Origin: an uncultured Opitutia bacterium
GTDB taxonomy: Bacteria; Verrucomicrobiota; Verrucomicrobiia; Opitutales; UBA953
Reading direction: 5' to 3'
NCBI GenBank assembly: GCA_903868455.1
Contig: CAIPVK010000294.1
Coordinates: 1 to 25,711 of the forward strand
Length of the DNA stretch: 25,711 nt
Shown: positions 22,428-25,711 of the stretch, piece by piece
How the letters are laid out: each line of letters opens with the position of its first letter
How positions within the stretch are numbered: position 1 is the first letter of the stretch
Program-made: the position numbers and the translations under genes
The notes under the pieces: generated by a model
Databases searched by the model: none
The model's input: only the letters and a program-made list of their open reading frames with translations
What the model was told of the DNA's origin: nothing

Positions 22428-22503
22428 CAAGCCCGCGGTTTCCGGGGGCGCAAGCCCGTTGCGGCTTGCGAGCGAGCCCCTGCCGCGGCAGGATGCGGGT
22501 ATC

Positions 22504-23394
22504 GTGCGTGCCGCGCTCGCCCTGCTGTTCCCGGTGCTCGCCCTCGCGGCGGGCTTCCCGGCGCGCTCGGTTCCGGCCGACACCCGCCCGCCGCTCGCCC
22601 TGGTCGCCAGCGGCGCCGTCGACCGGCGCTCGGTCCCCGAGTGCTCCGCCTTGGCCGCGAGCCCGCGCCATCCGCGGGTGCTCTGGACCCTCAGCGACTC
22701 GGGCGGCCCCGCCCGGCTCGTCCCGGTCCGCCCGTCCGGCCTCGCCGTCGCGCCCGCCTCGCCCGGCGTGCTCGTGACCGGCGCGGCGAACCTCGACTGG
22801 GAGGCCGTGGTGGCGGACGACCGCGGCAACCTCGTGGTCGCGGACGTCGGCAACAACCTCTCGCGCCGCCGCGAGCTCCATCTCTACGTCGTGCCCGAGC
22901 CCGAGCCCGCGGCCGCCGCCACGGCGCCGGCGCGCCGGCTCACCTTCTCCTGGCCGGACCAGAGCCAGTATCCGGATCCCGAGCAGCGCCACGACTGCGA
23001 GGCGGTCTTCTGGCACAAGGGGCGGTTGCATCTGCTGACCAAGCACCGTCGCGACACGCTCACCACCGTCTGGCGCGCCGAGCCCGCGCCCGGCTCCGAC
23101 CGCGCCTACCTGACCCAGGTCGGCGCCTTCGACGCCCGCGGCATGGTCACCGACGCCGCGGTGTCGCCCGACGGCCGCTGGCTGGCCGTCCTGACCTATC
23201 GCGTGCTGTGGGTCTTCGACCTCTCGGGCAAGCCCGAGAATCCCCTCTCGGGCGCGGCGCACGCGCGCGCGCTCGCCCCGCCCGTCGGACAGTGGCAGCT
23301 CGAGGGCTGCGCCTGGGCCGACGACGCCGCGATCATCCTCGGCTCCGAGGAGGGCGCGATCTTCCGCGTGCCGATCGGCGAGGTCGTCCGCTGA
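22504..23394 (+). CDS. Secreted beta-propeller-like protein of unknown function
   Basis: The likely start is GTG 22504, giving MRAALALLFPVLALAAG, a good signal peptide, and 296 aa in all. GCAGGA at about 22488-22493 may be a ribosome-binding site. The mature protein has blade-like segments LWTLSDSGGPARLVPV, LDWEAVVADDRGNLVVADVG, a following NNLSRRRELHLYVVPEPE, HDCEAVFWHKGRLHLLTKHR, AAVSPDGRWLAVLTYRVLWV and LEGCAWADDAAIILGSEEG. The repeated (D/E)-x-EA motifs with an ADVGNN turn resemble secreted propeller proteins from several phyla, none with a role I can state. It ends 1 bp before the transketolase stop. The reading frame runs open further upstream without family-like sequence. Confidence 0.72.
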   Translation: MRAALALLFPVLALAAGFPARSVPADTRPPLALVASGAVDRRSVPECSALAASPRHPRVLWTLSDSGGPARLVPVRPSGLAVAPASPGVLVTGAANLDWEAVVADDRGNLVVADVGNNLSRRRELHLYVVPEPEPAAAATAPARRLTFSWPDQSQYPDPEQRHDCEAVFWHKGRLHLLTKHRRDTLTTVWRAEPAPGSDRAYLTQVGAFDARGMVTDAAVSPDGRWLAVLTYRVLWVFDLSGKPENPLSGAAHARALAPPVGQWQLEGCAWADDAAIILGSEEGAIFRVPIGEVVR

Positions 23395-23401
23395 CTCAGC
23401 G
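23389..23401. other. Palindrome CGCTGACTCAGCG formed by two convergent stop codons
   Basis: The propeller-gene TGA (23392-23394) and the transketolase TGA (23396-23398, minus strand) are separated by one base. They form a 13-nt palindrome of 6-bp arms around C23395. Confidence 0.6.
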
Positions 23402-25384
23402 CGCCGCGGCGACCACGGCCTCGGCCGTCATGCCGAGCTCGCGCATGACGGTGTCGCCGGGCGCGCTCAGGCCGAAGCGGTCGATGCCGAGGGCCACGCC
23501 CTGCGAGCCGACGATGCGTGCCCAGGGCAGGGTGCTGCCGGCCTCGAGGCTGACACGCTTGGCGCAGGCGGGCGGCAGGACCTCGTCGCGGTAGGCCTTG
23601 GGCTGGCGGGAGAAGAGCTCCATGCAGGGCATCGAGACGACGCGGGTTCCGGCGCCAAGCTGATCGGCGGCGGCGAGGGCGTGCTGCAGCTCGCTGCCCG
23701 TGGCGACGAGGATGCGCTCGAGGGCGGCGGTCTCCTTGCGGACGACATAGGCGCCGCGGAGGGCGCCCTGGCGGCGGACGGAGGCGGGAAGCGCGTCCAT
23801 CGAGGGCAGGTTCTGGCGGCTGAGGATCAGGGCCACCGGGCCGTCCTTGCGCGCGATCGCATGGGCGTAGGCGGCGGCGGTCTCCTCGGCGTCGGCCGGG
23901 CGGACGACATCCAGGTTCGGGATGCAGCGGAGCGAGGCGACGGTCTCCACCGGCTGGTGGGTGGGGCCGTCCTCGCCGACGCCGACCGAGTCATGGGTGA
24001 AGATGTAGAAGACCTGCAGGCGGGCCAGGGCCGCGAGGCGGATGGACGGGCGCAGGTAGTCGGAGAAGGTGAGGAAGGTCGCGCCCGATCCCTTGAGGAT
24101 CCCGTGGTAGGCCATGCCGTTGAGGATGGCGCCCATGGCGTGCTCGCGGATGCCGAAGTAGAGGTTGCGGCCGGCGGGCGTGGCGACGTCGAAGTCGCCC
24201 ATGTCCTTCAGGTAGTTCTTGGTCGAGCCGTGCAGGTCGGCCGAGCCGGAGACGACGAGGGGCGAGGCGGCGGCGGCGGCGTTCAGGACGAGCTCGCCCG
24301 AGGCGCGGGTGGCGTGCTTGTTCGAGCCCATCTCGGGGATGGCGGCGAGGAGCGACTCGGCGGAGCCGTGGTCGCCGGCCAGGCCCTTGGCGAGGAGCGC
24401 GGCCTTGTCGGGGTTGGCCTTGGACCAGGCGGCGAAGGTCGCCTGCCAGGCGGCGCGGGCGGCGCCCTGGGCGGCCTTGCGCGCGGCGAAATAGGCGCGG
24501 GTCTCGGCCGAGACGTGGAACGCCGCCTCGGGCAGGCCGAGGGCCTTGCGCGCGGCGGGGACGAACTTCACGCCGCCCTCGCCGTGGCCCTTGCTGGTGC
24601 CGGCGACCTCGGGGATGCCCTTGGCGATGGTGGTCTTGCAGACGATGAGCTTCGGCTTGCCGTTGCGCGAGGCGCGGGCGGCGTCGAGCGCGCCGAGGAT
24701 CGCCGCGATGTCGTGCCCGTCGCGCAGGGTGACGACCTCCCAGTTGCAGGCGGCGTAGCGCGCGGCGGTGTCCTCGTTCTGCGTCTTCGAGGCCATCGCG
24801 TCGAGGGTGACGTCGTTGGAGTCGTAGAGCATCACGAGGTTGTCCAGGCCGAGGCGCCCGGCGAGCGAGGCCGCCTCCTGCGAGACGCCCTCCTGCAGGC
24901 AGCCGTCGCCGGCGAGGCCGACGATGAGGTGGTCGAAGACGGTGTGCTCGGGCGTGTTGAAGCGGGCCGCCGCCATCTTGGCCGAGATGGCCATGCCCAC
25001 GAGGTTGCCCGTGCCCTGGCCGAGGGGCCCGGTGGTCGCCTCGACGCCCGGCGTCTCGCCGAACTCGGGGTGGCCGGGGGTCTTGCTGTGGAGCTTGCGG
25101 AAGGCCTTCACGTCCTCGAGCGAGACGTCGAAGCCCGCGAGGTGGAGCCAGCCGTAGGCGAACATCGAGCCGTGTCCGGCGGAGAGGACGAAGCGGTCGC
25201 GGTTGGGCCAGGCGGGGTCGGCGGGGTCGACGCGGAGGAAGGCGCCGTAGAGGGCGGCGCCGATCTCGGCGGCGCCGAGGGGGAGGCCGAGGTGGCCCGA
25301 GTGGCAGGCGGCGACGGCGTCCATGGCGAGGCCGCGGGCCTCGTTGGCGGCGCGGGCGAGGGCGGGGATGTCGGGGGAGGACAT
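23396..25384 (-). CDS. tkt: Transketolase
   Basis: The 662-aa protein starts at ATG 25384 (MSSPDIPALARAANEARG), the family-length start; the frame is open 69 codons further up without similarity. Transketolase moves two-carbon units between sugar phosphates in the pentose phosphate pathway, using thiamine diphosphate. Motifs seen are CHSGHLGLPLGAAE (His28, His31), GDGCLQEG to DSN at 159-190 (the ThDP/metal motif), FGIREHAMGAILNG with the catalytic Glu, HDSVGVGEDGPTHQPVE, and ADAEETAAAYAHA. It diverges from hisI across 76 bp and converges with the propeller gene with a 1-bp gap. Confidence 0.96.
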   Translation of the reverse strand: MSSPDIPALARAANEARGLAMDAVAACHSGHLGLPLGAAEIGAALYGAFLRVDPADPAWPNRDRFVLSAGHGSMFAYGWLHLAGFDVSLEDVKAFRKLHSKTPGHPEFGETPGVEATTGPLGQGTGNLVGMAISAKMAAARFNTPEHTVFDHLIVGLAGDGCLQEGVSQEAASLAGRLGLDNLVMLYDSNDVTLDAMASKTQNEDTAARYAACNWEVVTLRDGHDIAAILGALDAARASRNGKPKLIVCKTTIAKGIPEVAGTSKGHGEGGVKFVPAARKALGLPEAAFHVSAETRAYFAARKAAQGAARAAWQATFAAWSKANPDKAALLAKGLAGDHGSAESLLAAIPEMGSNKHATRASGELVLNAAAAASPLVVSGSADLHGSTKNYLKDMGDFDVATPAGRNLYFGIREHAMGAILNGMAYHGILKGSGATFLTFSDYLRPSIRLAALARLQVFYIFTHDSVGVGEDGPTHQPVETVASLRCIPNLDVVRPADAEETAAAYAHAIARKDGPVALILSRQNLPSMDALPASVRRQGALRGAYVVRKETAALERILVATGSELQHALAAADQLGAGTRVVSMPCMELFSRQPKAYRDEVLPPACAKRVSLEAGSTLPWARIVGSQGVALGIDRFGLSAPGDTVMRELGMTAEAVVAAAR

Positions 25385-25460
25385 GAGGGCTTTTCCGTAG
25401 GGGCGGCGCGGGGGGGATTCCAGCCTTGAATGCGGCTTCTCTGCGGGATTCCCTGCCCCC

Positions 25461-25711
25461 ATGTCCGATAAGCAGCTCGAGGAGGGCTCCCAGCTGAGCC
25501 TCGATTTCACCAAGCTCCGCAAGGTCGCCTCGGGGCGCGAGGACGTCATCCCCGCGGTCGCCCAGGACGCCGCCACCGGCGAGGTCCTCATCTTGGGCTA
25601 CGTCAACCGCCTCGCCCTCGACACCGCCCTGCGCGAGCGCAAGGCCACCTTCTGGAGCACCTCGCGCAATGAGCTCTGGATCAAGGGGCTGACCTCGGGC
25701 GATTTCCTCGA
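25461..25711 (+). CDS. hisI: Phosphoribosyl-AMP cyclohydrolase, N-terminal part (truncated by window end)
   Basis: ATG 25461 opens a frame that runs off the end (83 codons seen). The sequence has GEVLILGYVNRLALDTALRE, followed by ATFWSTSRNELWIKGLTSGD. This is the HisI pattern (G-x-VLM-xx-YMN-x-A, then F-S-S-R-x-LW-x-KG-x-TSG). HisI opens the purine ring of phosphoribosyl-AMP in histidine synthesis. Zn-binding Cys residues and any fused HisE domain lie beyond the window. There is no Shine-Dalgarno sequence. No other his gene is visible, so whether it belongs to an operon is unknown. Confidence 0.9.
   Translation, partial: MSDKQLEEGSQLSLDFTKLRKVASGREDVIPAVAQDAATGEVLILGYVNRLALDTALRERKATFWSTSRNELWIKGLTSGDFL

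Noticed and set aside
22099..22503. 135-codon upstream extension of the propeller gene frame
   Set aside because: It overlaps ruvC antisense and would bury the signal peptide. GTG 22504 gives a clean signal sequence.
21730..23262. 510-codon minus-strand open frame across ruvC and the propeller gene
   Set aside because: It is out of frame with ruvC, Arg/Gly-rich, and carries no recognisable motif. RuvC and the propeller frames explain the DNA.
1..25711. tRNA, rRNA or riboswitch
   Set aside because: No cloverleaf, rRNA-like block or known riboswitch pattern was seen by eye. A covariance-model scan was not possible here.

Overview
The window is a very GC-rich bacterial chromosome segment that is densely coded on both strands. 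Nearly all of it is housekeeping and metabolic genes. No plasmid, phage, insertion sequence, CRISPR array, rRNA or tRNA is visible. The gene content suggests Verrucomicrobiota, possibly an Opitutae-like lineage. This placement rests on a 32-residue mS38/AURKAIP1-like basic protein after ispE, a Mrp ATPase without the CxxC pair, a RuvC with an N-terminal extension, and few Shine-Dalgarno sequences. It is inference, not proof.

Layout. 1-3300: the 3' end of a Xer-type recombinase, a secreted S9 (DPP IV-like) peptidase on the minus strand, then ispE and the mS38-like gene with a good terminator. 3300-6670: a secreted clan GH-D (GH36-like) glycosidase and rpmG (bL33), each preceded or followed by a related inverted-repeat element (A and B). 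6660-9210: a 62-aa protein translationally coupled to mrp/apbC, diverging from a TolB-like propeller protein. 9211-14400: a minus-strand operon of a GYF_2-domain membrane protein followed by a complete ribose/galactose-type ABC importer (binding protein, double ATPase, permease) without sugar catabolic genes. 14512-15954: rpoN. 15959-18980: a minus-strand operon apaG, beta-CASP nuclease, amidase. 19078-21606: an 842-aa membrane protein joining a degenerate alpha/beta-hydrolase, a DedA/VTT membrane domain and an ATP-grasp domain. 21607-21832: repeat element C. 21834-25711: ruvC, a secreted propeller-like protein, transketolase, and the start of hisI.

The most unusual gene is the three-domain fusion. 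Its hydrolase part has lost the serine and histidine, and apparently the aspartate, of the triad. Its DedA part keeps the signature motifs of a family that includes polyprenyl-phosphate and lipid transporters. Its C-terminus looks like a D-Ala-D-Ala-ligase-type ATP-grasp. This suggests an envelope lipid-carrier or peptidoglycan-related role, as inference.

The second theme is non-coding. Three intergenic spaces hold G-rich/C-rich inverted arms built of short tandem units: 8-mers in A and B, 7-mers in C. A and B also share an inner 9-mer array and a GGGCC-type hairpin. The six convergent gene junctions fall into two kinds. Two are filled by these elements. The other four have gaps of only 1-4 bp, and there the two TGA stops form a palindrome such as CTGAGCCTCAG.
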